A stretch of 64,000 nucleotides of DNA from Pseudoalteromonas luteoviolacea (GCF_000814765.1 NZ_JWIC01000007.1:186001-250000); one strand, 5' to 3'. Positions 36,708 to 47,703 are shown, counted from the stretch's first letter. The notes: generated by a model from the letters alone, not told the origin. Numbers and translations: made by a program.

Positions 36708-38944
36708 TGAATACCGTAAGTAAAAATGTTGAGATTTTAGAAGATTACACAGATCAGGTCAGTGCTTTACAAGCTGGCACATTTTCGGATCCTTTCAGTT
36801 TTTTGGGGCCTCACAGTGTGAAGGTTGGACCAAAGGTGTATACGGTTTTACGTGTTTATATCCCCAGTGCCCACAGTGTTTCCGTTGTATTAAACAAAAA
36901 AACGAAAAAGCTTGCGCGTTATTTGGAAACTGACTTATTTACTATCGTCTTAGATACTGAGCTTGATATTAGAAATTATCGACTAAAAGTAGAGTTTGAG
37001 TCGGGTCCTTTGTTTTTTAAAGACGTTTACAGCTTTAGCAGTGCCTTAGATGTAGATGCAATGTATCTATTCAATGAAGGGACATTAGAGCATGGATACG
37101 ATCATTTTGGCGCGCGCTTTATTGAGCATCAGGGCGTACAGGGGGTTCAGTTTAGTGTTTGGGCGCCAAATGCTAAATGTGTATCTGTGATTGGTGAATT
37201 CAATTATTGGCAAGCTAGCCAACATTTTATGCGTCATCATCCTGCCAGTGGCGTATGGGATTTATTTATTCCAGGCTTATCAGCGGATAGTTGTTATAAA
37301 TTTGCCATTACCACTGTAAATGGAGAAAAGTTAGAGAAAGCAGACCCTTACGCTAGAAAAATGCAGCAAGCGCCAGGCACTGCAAGCGTACTGCAACAAA
37401 GCCTAAACTTACAACCTTTGGACAAAAAAGAGTCGCAGTTGCGTGCAAAGCGTAATCATGTAGAGGCTCCGATATCGATTTATGAAGTGCATTTAGGTTC
37501 TTGGAAGCGCAGAGAGCACGAGGGAAACCGCTTTTTAACTTATCGAGAACTCGCTGATGATCTAGTCCCTTACGTAAAAAAGCTAGGGTTTTCACATATC
37601 CAGCTGATGCCCATCAGTGAGTTTCCTTTTGATGGTTCATGGGGGTATCAACCTGTCGGTTTATTTGCCCCTTCAAGCCGTTTTGGCTCTGTAGATGACT
37701 TTACATATTTCAGCAAAGTATGTAACGAGTATGAAATAGGACTTTTACTTGATTGGGTGCCAGGTCACTTTCCGACTGATCCTCATGGCCTTAACCGCTT
37801 TGACGGTACACATTTGTATGAACATGCTGACAAGCGTCAAGGATTTCATCCTGATTGGAACACATGTGTTTTTAATTATGATAGGCCAGAAGTAAAAAGC
37901 TATTTGCTCTCTAATGCAAACTACTGGGTTTCAGAGTTTCAATTAGATGGGTTGAGAGTCGATGCAGTGGCATCCATGTTGTATTTGGATTACTCCAGAA
38001 ATGATGGTGAGTGGGTAGCAAACCAATATGGAGGCAGAGAAAACCTGGGTGCGATAGATTGCTTACAAAGAAGTAATGCCGTTTGTTATAAAAATTCGCC
38101 TCATGCCATGATGGTTGCTGAAGAATCTACCGCCTGGCCAGGTGTAACACAAAGTGTTGATCATGGTGGGCTCGGATTTGGATACAAATGGAATATGGGT
38201 TGGATGAATGACAGCCTAGGTTATATGCAGCGAGATCCGATTCATAGAAAATTCCATCATCATGAAATGACTTTCTCAATGGCGTATGCATTTTCTGAAA
38301 ATTACATATTGCCATTAAGTCATGATGAGGTTGTCCATGGAAAAGGATCGCTATTGAGCAAAATGCCGGGAGATGATTGGCAGCAATTCGCAAGCCTGCG
38401 TGCATATTATGGTTTCATGTTTGCTCATCCAGGTAAAAAGTTACTCTTTATGGGGAGTGAGCTAGCACCAAGAGAAGAGTGGGATCACAATCAACAGCTC
38501 AATTGGTCTTTATTGGAAAGTGATGCACATAAAGGAGTTTTTGACTCTGTAAAAGCACTGAACGAAGTATATCATTCAGCACCTTCATTATACGAGGTTG
38601 ATGGTTCGCCAGCTGGTTTCAGATGGATAGATTGCGATAATAGTGAACAATCAATATTGAGCTTTGTGAGATATGGTAAGCAGCAGTCAGAGATTATGGT
38701 TGTTGTAAGCCACTTTACGCCTCAGGTGTTCCATCATTTCCGTTTGGGCGTGCCCAAAAGTGGTGTTTATCAAGTTGTTTTTAACTCGGATGAGAAGCGT
38801 TTTTATGGCAGTGGTGTAAACGTTGTGGCTCATCGGCAGCAACTTGTACAAAGCAAAGCGGTCTCAAGTCATGGTTTAGACAATAGTATTGAAATTACGA
38901 TACCGCCTCTCAGTACCGTCTATTTAAAATTTATATCGGCATAA
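36707..38944 (+). CDS. glgB: 1,4-alpha-glucan branching enzyme
   Basis: A 745-residue GH13 enzyme that makes alpha-1,6 branches in glycogen. Two N-terminal Ig/CBM48 domains (FSDPFSFLGPHSV; then VQFSVWAPNAKCVSVIGEF) precede the barrel. The nucleophile is Asp in GLRVDAVASMLYLDYSR, the acid is Glu in MVAEESTAWPG, and the third residue is Asp in LSHDEVVHGKGS. FMGSELAPREEWDH is also typical. The length fits the long form with both N1 and N2 modules. Starts at the malQ stop codon; glgX begins two bases after it. Confidence 0.97.
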   Translation: MNTVSKNVEILEDYTDQVSALQAGTFSDPFSFLGPHSVKVGPKVYTVLRVYIPSAHSVSVVLNKKTKKLARYLETDLFTIVLDTELDIRNYRLKVEFESGPLFFKDVYSFSSALDVDAMYLFNEGTLEHGYDHFGARFIEHQGVQGVQFSVWAPNAKCVSVIGEFNYWQASQHFMRHHPASGVWDLFIPGLSADSCYKFAITTVNGEKLEKADPYARKMQQAPGTASVLQQSLNLQPLDKKESQLRAKRNHVEAPISIYEVHLGSWKRREHEGNRFLTYRELADDLVPYVKKLGFSHIQLMPISEFPFDGSWGYQPVGLFAPSSRFGSVDDFTYFSKVCNEYEIGLLLDWVPGHFPTDPHGLNRFDGTHLYEHADKRQGFHPDWNTCVFNYDRPEVKSYLLSNANYWVSEFQLDGLRVDAVASMLYLDYSRNDGEWVANQYGGRENLGAIDCLQRSNAVCYKNSPHAMMVAEESTAWPGVTQSVDHGGLGFGYKWNMGWMNDSLGYMQRDPIHRKFHHHEMTFSMAYAFSENYILPLSHDEVVHGKGSLLSKMPGDDWQQFASLRAYYGFMFAHPGKKLLFMGSELAPREEWDHNQQLNWSLLESDAHKGVFDSVKALNEVYHSAPSLYEVDGSPAGFRWIDCDNSEQSILSFVRYGKQQSEIMVVVSHFTPQVFHHFRLGVPKSGVYQVVFNSDEKRFYGSGVNVVAHRQQLVQSKAVSSHGLDNSIEITIPPLSTVYLKFISA

Positions 38945-38946
38945 GC

Positions 38947-40998
38947 ATGGTTATATCTCATAAAGGTAAGATGTTTCCGCTTGGCAGCACAGTGTCCGAC
39001 GCCGGCGTTAATTTTGCGGTCTACGCGCCTAATGCAGACAGAGTATGTCTTTGCCTATTTGATGGGTTTGGCAGATGTGAGCGAGACAGAATAGATATGT
39101 ATGGCCACGAAGGGGGCGTGTGGAGTGTCTTTGTAGACTCCCTCAAGGAGGGGGCTCTTTATGGCTATCGAGTAGATGGCCCTTACAGCCTCTCAGATGG
39201 GCACTTTTTTAATATTAATAAATTGCTTCTTGATCCTTATGCAAAGGACTTCAGTGGTGAGTTTACTTGGAGCGAACGTCACTATTGCCATTTACCTGTT
39301 GGAGAATTTAATACCTTAGACAATGCCATTGATATGCCGAAGTCTAAGGTGGTTAAAGCGCAGTTGTATACAGGTAAAAAGCCAAATATTGCTTGGTGCG
39401 ATACGTTTATTTATGAGTGCCATGTGAAAGGCGCTACGCAATTACACCCAGAAATTGAAAAATCCCAAATTGGAAAATTTTCCGCACTGGTGCAGCCGAG
39501 CTTTTTGCAACACCTCAAGTCACTGGGAGTAACTGCGATAGAGTTGTTACCTGTTCACGCTTTTGTTAGTGAACAGTTTTTGACTACTAAAGGTTTACAA
39601 AATTATTGGGGGTACAACACGCTGAGCTTTTTCGTGCCCCACAAAGCTTATTGTGTAAATGGTGATATCAATGAGTTTAAAGCTATGGTGCGACAATTTC
39701 ATGAACATGATATTGAGGTGATCATAGATGTTGTATACAACCACACTGCAGAAAGCGGCATCGATGGCCCTATGCTGTCTTTCAAAGGGCTAAATAATAA
39801 CGGATATTATCGAACATTAAATTCTTCAGAATCTGCTTATATCAATGATACTGGCTGTGGTAACACGGTGAATATTGATGACCCGATAACTTTAAAACTT
39901 ATTATGGACAGTCTCAGATATTGGGTCGAAGTAATGGGGGTTGATGGGTTTAGGTTTGACTTAGCGACAATTCTTGGACGAACCTCAGAGGGCTTTACGA
40001 GCCGCCATGCATTTTTTCAGGCAATTTTACAAGACCCAATCTTATCTTCCGTGAAATTAATTGCAGAGCCTTGGGATGTAGGACCTGGTGGGTACCAACT
40101 TGGCGCGTTTCCGCCTCCTTGGCGAGAGTGGAATGATAAATATCGCGATGTAGTTAGGCGCTTTTGGCGAGGTGATGGTGGGACGTTGCCTGAACTTGCA
40201 AAGCGGATCCATGGCTCTAATGATTTGTTTGAACATAATCAACGGGGACCGCTTAATTCAATTAACTTTTTGACTAGCCATGATGGTTATAGTCTCGCTG
40301 ATTGGACGAGTTTTGAGCATAAGCACAATGAAGCAAATGGTGAGAACAACCGCGATGGACATAGCGAAAACTACTCGTTTAATTGCGGCGTAGAAGGTGC
40401 GACAAGCAATAGTGAGGTCAACAACCTACGTATCAAAATGCAATTGAATGCGTTGGTTACCCTGTTTTTGTCAAAGGGAGTACCGATGATAGCGGCTGGG
40501 ACCGAGTTGAATCATAGCCAGCTCGGTAACAATAACGCTTATTGCCAAGACAATGAAGTCAACTGGTTAGATTGGTCAGGCCAAAATATGACTCATTCGT
40601 TGAGTCAATCTATCTCAGATTTAATTAAATTAAGAAAGCAATTAAGTGTGTTTCAGCACCCATTCTTCGTGCATGCTGATGATGAGCGGTTTTCGGTAGA
40701 ATGGTTAAATAAAGACATGCTTCCGATGAGTGAAAGCGATTGGCATGACGAAGAGAATAAAACGCTTATGTATGTCCTTGCCGATAAACTCAAATCAAAA
40801 GCGGTGATGGTGATTTTAAATGCAGATAAAGAGCACTTGTCCATATCGCTTCCAACTTCCCCTTTTTCTAGTAGCTGGGAATGCATGTTTACGTCAGAAC
40901 ACGCTTTTGACGCAAAGACGCTTCCTATCTCTTTTTGTCTAACTGGACAGAGTGCCTGGGTACTTGTGTCAAATTTAGAGGAAAACACGAATGACTGA
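38947..40998 (+). CDS. glgX: Glycogen debranching enzyme GlgX
   Basis: A 683-residue GH13 isoamylase-type enzyme that removes short alpha-1,6 branches left by GlgP. A CBM48 module (FAVYAPNADRVCLCLFD) leads into the barrel. The catalytic residues are Asp in GVDGFRFDLATILGR, Glu in KLIAEPWDVGPGGYQLG and Asp in FLTSHDGYSLADW. LNHSQLGNNNAYCQDNEVNW is a typical later segment. It overlaps glgP by eight bases. Confidence 0.96.
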   Translation: MVISHKGKMFPLGSTVSDAGVNFAVYAPNADRVCLCLFDGFGRCERDRIDMYGHEGGVWSVFVDSLKEGALYGYRVDGPYSLSDGHFFNINKLLLDPYAKDFSGEFTWSERHYCHLPVGEFNTLDNAIDMPKSKVVKAQLYTGKKPNIAWCDTFIYECHVKGATQLHPEIEKSQIGKFSALVQPSFLQHLKSLGVTAIELLPVHAFVSEQFLTTKGLQNYWGYNTLSFFVPHKAYCVNGDINEFKAMVRQFHEHDIEVIIDVVYNHTAESGIDGPMLSFKGLNNNGYYRTLNSSESAYINDTGCGNTVNIDDPITLKLIMDSLRYWVEVMGVDGFRFDLATILGRTSEGFTSRHAFFQAILQDPILSSVKLIAEPWDVGPGGYQLGAFPPPWREWNDKYRDVVRRFWRGDGGTLPELAKRIHGSNDLFEHNQRGPLNSINFLTSHDGYSLADWTSFEHKHNEANGENNRDGHSENYSFNCGVEGATSNSEVNNLRIKMQLNALVTLFLSKGVPMIAAGTELNHSQLGNNNAYCQDNEVNWLDWSGQNMTHSLSQSISDLIKLRKQLSVFQHPFFVHADDERFSVEWLNKDMLPMSESDWHDEENKTLMYVLADKLKSKAVMVILNADKEHLSISLPTSPFSSSWECMFTSEHAFDAKTLPISFCLTGQSAWVLVSNLEENTND

Positions 40999-43474
40999 CA
41001 AAAAGTCTAATGTGTGTGTTGTTAAACACTGGCAGGACGCGCCGAAGCTTAATGAGAGCGCACTAGCAGATGATTTAAATCGGCATTTTTATTATACCTT
41101 AGGCCGCGATAGGGTTGGAGAGTCAAAGCACTATTTATTTCAAGCGCTAGCGTTAACAATCAGAGATAGGATGGTGGCTCGATGCAGAGCGACGAACCAG
41201 CATTTAGCACAGCAAAAAACCAAAAAAGCGGCTTACCTCTCACTCGAGTTTTTGATGGGACGTGCACTGGGTAATGCTATTTTGAATTTAGATCTTGAAG
41301 GGCAAGTAAAATCTGCACTTAAAGAATATGGTACAGACTTGGAAGAACTCGAGTCTGCTGAACATGATGCTGGGCTAGGGAACGGCGGTTTGGGAAGGCT
41401 TGCAGCATGCTTTTTAGATAGTTGCGCATCGCTTGGTTTACCCGTGGTTGGTTATGGTATTCGCTATGAGTACGGTATGTTTAATCAATCTATCGAACAT
41501 GGCGTGCAAATAGAGCAACCGGATAAATGGTTAAGGGAAGGTCACCCTTGGGAGCTCAGCGCGCCTGAGCAAGCGAAAGTGGTTAAGTTTTTTGGTAACG
41601 TAGAAATCCATACTGACAAACATGGCCGTACTCACCACCAATGGGTCAACTCGCAAGATGTTTTAGCCGTGCCTTTTGATGTTCCAATCCCAGGTTATCG
41701 AAACGGTGTAGTGAATACGCTGAGACTGTGGAAAGCAGAAGCCACAGATGAATTTAATCTGAAAGAGTTTAATGCTGGCAGTTACTCCGAGGCTGTGGCG
41801 AAGAAAAATTTAGCTGAGCAAATTACCATGGTGTTATATCCGAATGATGCCAGCGAAAATGGTAAAGAGCTACGATTGCGACAGCAGTACTTTTTATCGA
41901 GCGCAAGTTTGCAAGATATATTACATCAGTGGACTGAACAGCATGGCAATGATTTTAGCGATTTTGCTCAATATCATGTGTTTCAGCTTAATGACACTCA
42001 TCCCAGTGTTGCTGTTGCTGAGCTAATGCGCTTATTACTGGATGAGTATGAGCTTGAGTGGGAACAAGCTTGGCAAATAACCACGACGACTATGGCCTAT
42101 ACAAATCACACTTTATTGCCAGAGGCTTTGGAGAAATGGTCGGTTTCGTTATTCAGTCGTCTACTGCCAAGAGTGCTCGAAATAATTTACGAAATAAATG
42201 CGCGATTCTTAGCTGAAGTGGCACTGAAATGGCCAGGAGATGTTGATAAACAAAGTCAACTTTCTTTGATTGAAGAGGGTCCTGAGCCACAAATCAGAAT
42301 GGCATATTTGGCCATTGTTGGTAGCTTTTCTGTAAACGGTGTCGCCGCTTTACATACTGAATTGCTTAAATCAGGCCTATTTAATACTTTTTATAATTTA
42401 TGGCCCAACAAGTTTAACAACAAAACCAATGGCGTCACACCAAGAAGGTGGCTTGCACATTGTAACCCAGATTTAGCGGCATTGATCACCGATAAAATTG
42501 GTGCAGGGTGGCAAGCAGACTTTTCCGAGATCAGTGCGATAAGAAGGTACTATGATAAACCTGCTTTTCACACACAGTGGCAAAAAGTGAAGGAGGCTAA
42601 CAAGGCCAAATTAGCTGAGTTAGTTAAAGCGCGGTGTGATGTTGAGTTTGATACTAGCATGATATTTGATGTGCAGGTGAAGCGCATTCACGAATATAAG
42701 CGGCAGCTGTTGAACATTTTGCATGTTATTGCGTTGTATGACCAGATCCGTCGAGGCGATGTAAAAGACATTGTGCCAAGGTGCGTTTTATTTGGTGGTA
42801 AGGCGGCACCCGGTTATTACATGGCTAAGCTTATCATTAAGCTAATTAATAATGTGGCGAATGTGGTCAATAAAGACAGTGCTGCCCAGCCTTATTTAAG
42901 AGTGGCTTTCTTGCCAAATTATAATGTAACCGCAATGGAAACTATTTGTGCTGCCACTGATCTATCCCAACAAATATCTACAGCAGGTAAAGAGGCCAGT
43001 GGTACGGGTAATATGAAATTCATGATGAATGGAGCTGTGACTATTGGCACGTTGGATGGTGCAAATATAGAAATTAGAGAACAAGTTGGAGATGACAACT
43101 TCTTTTTGTTTGGGGTCACTGCAGAGCAAGCGAACCAGGTAAGGCAGCACTATGATCCAACAGCCATTATTGATGCATTTGCGCCATTGAAAAATGCCAT
43201 GAAATTGCTGAAAAGTGGCCATTTTAATTTGTTCGAACCTAATATTTTCGATGACATTATCGGATCAATTACAAGCCCAAATGACCCGTGGTTGGTTGCT
43301 CAAGATTTTGAAAGTTACTTTGAAGCTCAAAAGCGGGCAGCAAAAAGTTATACGAATAAAACACTGTGGAATCGTATGAGTATTTTAAATACAGCGGCTA
43401 GTGGCACTTTTTCTAGCGATCGTACTATTTCTCAGTACAGCGAAGAGATTTGGCGATTGAAACCAATGCAGTAA
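40991..43474 (+). CDS. glgP: Glycogen/maltodextrin phosphorylase
   Basis: An 827-residue GT35 phosphorylase that releases glucose-1-phosphate. Landmarks: SLEFLMGRALGNAILNL, HDAGLGNGGLGRLAACFLDS (PLP phosphate site), YGIRYEYGMFNQ, FQLNDTHPSVAVAELMRL, RRWLAHCNPDLA, VQVKRIHEYKRQLLNIL, and the PLP-lysine in EASGTGNMKFMMNGA. The N-terminal regulatory arm of animal enzymes is absent, as in other bacterial GlgP. It is 30 bases upstream of glgC. Confidence 0.97.
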   Translation: MTDKKSNVCVVKHWQDAPKLNESALADDLNRHFYYTLGRDRVGESKHYLFQALALTIRDRMVARCRATNQHLAQQKTKKAAYLSLEFLMGRALGNAILNLDLEGQVKSALKEYGTDLEELESAEHDAGLGNGGLGRLAACFLDSCASLGLPVVGYGIRYEYGMFNQSIEHGVQIEQPDKWLREGHPWELSAPEQAKVVKFFGNVEIHTDKHGRTHHQWVNSQDVLAVPFDVPIPGYRNGVVNTLRLWKAEATDEFNLKEFNAGSYSEAVAKKNLAEQITMVLYPNDASENGKELRLRQQYFLSSASLQDILHQWTEQHGNDFSDFAQYHVFQLNDTHPSVAVAELMRLLLDEYELEWEQAWQITTTTMAYTNHTLLPEALEKWSVSLFSRLLPRVLEIIYEINARFLAEVALKWPGDVDKQSQLSLIEEGPEPQIRMAYLAIVGSFSVNGVAALHTELLKSGLFNTFYNLWPNKFNNKTNGVTPRRWLAHCNPDLAALITDKIGAGWQADFSEISAIRRYYDKPAFHTQWQKVKEANKAKLAELVKARCDVEFDTSMIFDVQVKRIHEYKRQLLNILHVIALYDQIRRGDVKDIVPRCVLFGGKAAPGYYMAKLIIKLINNVANVVNKDSAAQPYLRVAFLPNYNVTAMETICAATDLSQQISTAGKEASGTGNMKFMMNGAVTIGTLDGANIEIREQVGDDNFFLFGVTAEQANQVRQHYDPTAIIDAFAPLKNAMKLLKSGHFNLFEPNIFDDIIGSITSPNDPWLVAQDFESYFEAQKRAAKSYTNKTLWNRMSILNTAASGTFSSDRTISQYSEEIWRLKPMQ

Positions 43475-43504
43475 CCGCCGTGAACAATAATATGGAGATA
43501 AGAA

Positions 43505-44803
43505 ATGCCGAGTTATGCAAACCGTTATATAAGTAACCTGACAAGAGACACTTATGCATTGATCCTTGCAGGTGGACGTGGCAGTCGGTTGCACGAATTA
43601 ACCGACTGGCGCGCAAAGCCGGCGGTGTACTTTGGTGGAAAGCACAGAATCATTGATTTCCCGTTGTCTAATTGTATTAATTCAGGGATACGTCGAGTGG
43701 GTATTGCAACGCAATATAAATCTCACTCACTGATTAGGCATGTAAATAGAGCATGGGGACACTTTAAAAAGGAGCTGGGAGAATCTGTAGAAATCCTACC
43801 TGCTTCACAGCGTTATGGCGATGAATGGTATTGCGGTACTGCTGATGCAGTATTTCAGAATATGGACATAATCCGTCATGAGCTACCAAAATACGTCATG
43901 ATATTGTCGGGCGATCACGTGTACAGAATGGACTATGGCGCATTGATCGCGAAACATGTCGAAACGGGCGCTGATATGACGGTTTGTTGTTTAGAAGTTG
44001 ATTGTGATGAAGCGGCAAATACATTTGGCGTCATGACTGTAGATGAAGGTAAACGGGTCCGTCGTTTTGATGAAAAGCCTGCAGAGCCTGCATCTATTCC
44101 AGGTAAGCCAGGCACTTGTTTAGCCTCTATGGGTAATTATGTATTCAATACAGAGTTCTTGTTTGAACAGCTAAAACGAGATGCGCAAAGAGAGGGGTCA
44201 GGGCGGGACTTCGGTCACGACATCATTCCTTCAATAATCGAAGAGCATAATGTATTTGCTTTTCCATTTAGGGATCCTAGTCATCCTGGACAGCCATATT
44301 GGAGAGATGTGGGCACCATAGATTCTTTCTGGGAAGCGAATATGGAGTTGGTATCTGTTCAGCCGCAACTTGATCTGTATGATCCATCTTGGCCTATTTG
44401 GACTTATCAAGAGCAGCTTCCACCTGCCAAATTTATATTTGATGACGAAAATAGACGTGGGATGGCGGTAGACTCTACGGTCTCTGGCGGCTGTATAATT
44501 TCAGGTGCCGTGGTTCGTAAATCTCTATTGTTTTCAAATGTTCATGTGCATTCTTATTGTGAAATAGAAGGTGCAGTTGTGCTTCCAGGTGTTAAGATAA
44601 ACCGTCATTGTAGGATTAAGAACGCAATTATTGACAGAAGCTGTGAGATCCCAACTGGTATGAGAATTGGATTCGACCCAGAGGAAGACCGCAGTAATGG
44701 TTTCAGAGTCTCAAATAAAGGTATCGTACTCGTTACTAGAGATATGCTTGCTGCCTTGCAAGCAAGCCAAAAACCAAAAGAGTCAAGTTTGGAAAGCGCT
44801 TAA
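43505..44803 (+). CDS. glgC: Glucose-1-phosphate adenylyltransferase
   Basis: A 432-residue enzyme making ADP-glucose, the committed step of glycogen synthesis. The nucleotide-binding motif [57 protein letters not shown], and [16 protein letters not shown] (sugar-phosphate site) are all present. The C-terminal left-handed beta-helix follows ([19 protein letters not shown]). It follows glgP by 30 bases and precedes glgA by nine. Allosteric properties cannot be told by eye. Confidence 0.97.
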   Translation: MPSYANRYISNLTRDTYALILAGGRGSRLHELTDWRAKPAVYFGGKHRIIDFPLSNCINSGIRRVGIATQYKSHSLIRHVNRAWGHFKKELGESVEILPASQRYGDEWYCGTADAVFQNMDIIRHELPKYVMILSGDHVYRMDYGALIAKHVETGADMTVCCLEVDCDEAANTFGVMTVDEGKRVRRFDEKPAEPASIPGKPGTCLASMGNYVFNTEFLFEQLKRDAQREGSGRDFGHDIIPSIIEEHNVFAFPFRDPSHPGQPYWRDVGTIDSFWEANMELVSVQPQLDLYDPSWPIWTYQEQLPPAKFIFDDENRRGMAVDSTVSGGCIISGAVVRKSLLFSNVHVHSYCEIEGAVVLPGVKINRHCRIKNAIIDRSCEIPTGMRIGFDPEEDRSNGFRVSNKGIVLVTRDMLAALQASQKPKESSLESA

Positions 44804-44812
44804 GGTTAAATT

Positions 44813-46342
44813 ATGCATGTAGTAATGGTGGCAGCGGAAAATGATAGGTTGCCAAATTGCAAGGTTGGGGGCGTCGCGGATGTTATTCGCGATATCCCTT
44901 ACGCTTTGTCTCGTCTTGATATCAGTACCTCTGTCATTGTGCCTGATTATGGGCAAGCTAATTTAAATAGACAGTTCGTTGCTGACATTGCAGTTCCTTT
45001 TAAACAGCACCTAGAAACTGCTGTGTTGTGGCTAGTTGAGAAAGCTGACGGGGTGTCACAGTATGTTATCTCTCACTCTCTTTTTTCTGAGCATGGAGGA
45101 TCTGTTTATTGTAATGATGTAGACAGGCCGTTTTATACCGATGCTAATAAGTTTGCGTTTTTTAGCGCCGCAGTTTGTGAAGTCATCGAACACGGGCTTA
45201 TTGGCAAGGTAGATGTGTTACATTTACATGACTGGCACGCTGCTTGTGTGGCCGTTTTACGACAGTTTAGTCCGCGATTCAATGTTCTGAAGCAAGTAAA
45301 AACCGTCTTTACAGTGCATAATCTTGCATTGCAAGGCGTGAGGCCTTTTAACGGGGATGAATCTAGCCTTGAAGCTTGGTTTCCGACGATGAGCTATGAT
45401 GGTCAACAGATATGTGATCATCTTTATCCTCATTGTTTTAACCCCATGAGAGCTGCAATAGGCTTAGTAGACAAGGTGCACTTGGTGTCGCCTACTTACT
45501 GTGAAGAAGTGCAAAGAAGTAGTGACCATCAAGCGGGCTTTTTTGGTGGTGAAGGCTTAGAGCATGATATGCAAATTGCGGCGAGTAAAGGGAAACTTGT
45601 CGGGATCCTAAATGGCTGTGAGTATTCACAGCAGCAGCCTAAACCAGATCTGGCAGACTTATTTAGTAGTGCTGAGTCTAATATCTTTAAATGGATGGCA
45701 AAGTCAGCGGAATTGAAAAGTGTTTATTACATTGCACATCAACGTCTGCTTGCATGGCAAAAAACACCCTGTGAGGGCCCTTTAGTAACGAGTGTAGGCC
45801 GATTGACAAATCAAAAAGTATTTTTGCTTAAACAAGTAATCGATGGCGATATGACTTTTGATCATTTAGCAAGGGCACTCAGTGATCAGAAAGGAAGGAT
45901 GATTGTACTTGGTTCAGGCGATCATGAATTAGAATTTTTGTTTTCACAAGTTATGGCTCGTAATGAAAATGTGCTTTACTTAAATGGCTATGGGCAGGAT
46001 GTTGGTGATCTGTTGTACGCATTGGGCGATTTGTTTTTAATGCCGAGCTCTTTTGAACCTTGCGGGATTAGTCAAATGTTGGCAATGAGAGCGGGTCAGC
46101 CATGCTTAGTTAATTCGGTTGGAGGACTCGCCGATACGGTATCTGATAATGAAAATGGGTTTACTTTTTGTGGAGATAATATACAAAATCAGGCTTATAA
46201 CTTATTAGAAAGGTTTAAAGCGTGTATAAATGTATTTATCCATCACAGAGATGAGTATAATAGAATAGCCGCTGGTGCATCTCAAAGTAGATTCACTTGG
46301 GAACAAAGCGCAATTCAGTACAAGGAAAATTTATATGAGTAG
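44813..46342 (+). CDS. glgA: Glycogen synthase (ADP-glucose)
   Basis: A 509-residue GT5 synthase. N-terminal: HVVMVAAENDRLPNCKVGGVADVIRDIP, read in part as KVGGVADV, where the usual ADP-glucose motif is KTGGLADV (V instead of T and of L). HLHDWHAACV, VFTVHNLALQGV, SVGRLTNQKV and the nucleotide-sugar site SSFEPCGISQMLAMRAG, then GGLADTV, are present. Slightly longer than E. coli GlgA (477). It is the last gene of the operon. A hairpin overlapping its stop codon follows. Confidence 0.94.
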   Translation: MHVVMVAAENDRLPNCKVGGVADVIRDIPYALSRLDISTSVIVPDYGQANLNRQFVADIAVPFKQHLETAVLWLVEKADGVSQYVISHSLFSEHGGSVYCNDVDRPFYTDANKFAFFSAAVCEVIEHGLIGKVDVLHLHDWHAACVAVLRQFSPRFNVLKQVKTVFTVHNLALQGVRPFNGDESSLEAWFPTMSYDGQQICDHLYPHCFNPMRAAIGLVDKVHLVSPTYCEEVQRSSDHQAGFFGGEGLEHDMQIAASKGKLVGILNGCEYSQQQPKPDLADLFSSAESNIFKWMAKSAELKSVYYIAHQRLLAWQKTPCEGPLVTSVGRLTNQKVFLLKQVIDGDMTFDHLARALSDQKGRMIVLGSGDHELEFLFSQVMARNENVLYLNGYGQDVGDLLYALGDLFLMPSSFEPCGISQMLAMRAGQPCLVNSVGGLADTVSDNENGFTFCGDNIQNQAYNLLERFKACINVFIHHRDEYNRIAAGASQSRFTWEQSAIQYKENLYE

Positions 46343-46357
46343 ATGATATCTACTCAT
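46335..46357. terminator. Hairpin overlapping the glgA stop codon
   Basis: A perfect 10-bp stem (ATGAGTAGAT / ATCTACTCAT) with loop GAT includes the glgA TAG stop. No T-tract follows, so it is either a weak terminator or a 3'-end stability element for the long glycogen messenger. Confidence 0.5.
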
Positions 46358-46485
46358 CCTAGTGTTACAAAACTAGTACTTTAATGTTTTAGTTTGATTT
46401 TATTTATCAGAAATTCGGGTTAAAATAATAAAAAAGCATAAAACAAAAGTACTGTTATTTATACAGTATAGCTAGGAGCGATGAT

Positions 46486-47703
46486 TTGAAAGTGTTTGTG
46501 GCTCGACAAGCCATTTTTAATCGCAAAAAGCACGTAGTAGCTTATGAGCTATTGTTTCGTGATGGCACAAAAAACAGCTTTCCTAATGTCGCTGAAAATG
46601 CTGCTACAGCTAAGTTAATAATGGACAACCAACTAAATCTTGGGACGCGTTATTTAACTTCAGGGAAAAAAGCACTAATAAATATTGGAGAAGACTCTTT
46701 AAATCAGGAGCTTGCTCGATTTTTACCCGCCGATGATGTTATTTTGGAGCTGCTAGAGACGATTGCTCCAACAAGCGAAAACTACGAGAAAGTCAGGCAG
46801 CTATTTCACAGTAACTATCGCTTGGCATTAGATGATTTTAACTATTCGAAAGAGTGGGAGCCATTCTTAAAACTGGCTCGTTTGGTCAAATTTGATCTGG
46901 TTGAAACGCCGTTGGAGCAGATAAGACCGTTGGTTGAACAGCTTAAAAAACGTAAAAACTTAAAGTTATTAGCTGAAAAGGTTGAGACGGAAGAAGAGTT
47001 TATCACTGCAAAAAAAATGGGATTTAGTTTTTTTCAAGGGTATTTTTTCGCGAAACCGACCATGATCGCACAGAACGATATTGAGATAAATTACGCGATA
47101 GTGATGCTTATATACGCAGAAGCGTTAAAACCCAATATGAATATACCTAGAATAGCTGAACTTTTTGCTCAAGATACCGCACTAGCATATAAGTTGCTTA
47201 GGTTAATTAACTCTGGTGTATTTCCGATTAAAAACCGAATTGAGTCTCTGAAACAAGCGTTGGTATATCTTGGTCATGAACGGATAATTAAATTTGTAAA
47301 CTTAATTATGACAGCGCATGTAGCCGAAACCAAGCCAACAGAGTTAACGCGTTTAAGTATTGTACGCTCTAGATTTTGTGAGTTATTGAGTAGGCAAGTA
47401 GCGCCGTCACTTGCCAGTATGAGCTTTTTAACAGGTTTGTTTTCTTTACTTGATGCGATTTTAGATAAACCAATGGATGTCGTCGTTGAGCGATTGCCCT
47501 TTCCTGAAGTGCTCAGAGATGCGTTAGTTGGAGAGCCTAACACGCTATATTATATATTAAATACAGTGAAAGCTTATGAAAGTGGGAGCTGGTGGGCGAT
47601 GCAAGAGGCATGCACCATGCTGAATATTTCAGATGAGAATTTGCCAGATTTCCATGCTCAGGCTGTAAACTGGGCTGATATGTACCGTGACCATGTCTAT
47701 TAA
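46486..47703 (+). CDS. EAL-HDOD protein with degenerate EAL domain
   Basis: A 405-residue YuxH-type protein. An EAL-like domain (about 1-200) is followed by an HDOD domain (about 205-400: FAQDTALAYKLLRLINS). The EAL motif has become YELLFR, the loop-6 DDFGTG motif LDDFNYS, and AEGVE is AEKVET, so phosphodiesterase activity is unlikely. Members with degenerate EAL plus HDOD act in signalling, such as CdgJ in Vibrio. The start is TTG 46486, with AGGAG seven bases upstream. Its stop overlaps the next gene by one base (TAATG). Confidence 0.9.
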   Translation: MKVFVARQAIFNRKKHVVAYELLFRDGTKNSFPNVAENAATAKLIMDNQLNLGTRYLTSGKKALINIGEDSLNQELARFLPADDVILELLETIAPTSENYEKVRQLFHSNYRLALDDFNYSKEWEPFLKLARLVKFDLVETPLEQIRPLVEQLKKRKNLKLLAEKVETEEEFITAKKMGFSFFQGYFFAKPTMIAQNDIEINYAIVMLIYAEALKPNMNIPRIAELFAQDTALAYKLLRLINSGVFPIKNRIESLKQALVYLGHERIIKFVNLIMTAHVAETKPTELTRLSIVRSRFCELLSRQVAPSLASMSFLTGLFSLLDAILDKPMDVVVERLPFPEVLRDALVGEPNTLYYILNTVKAYESGSWWAMQEACTMLNISDENLPDFHAQAVNWADMYRDHVY

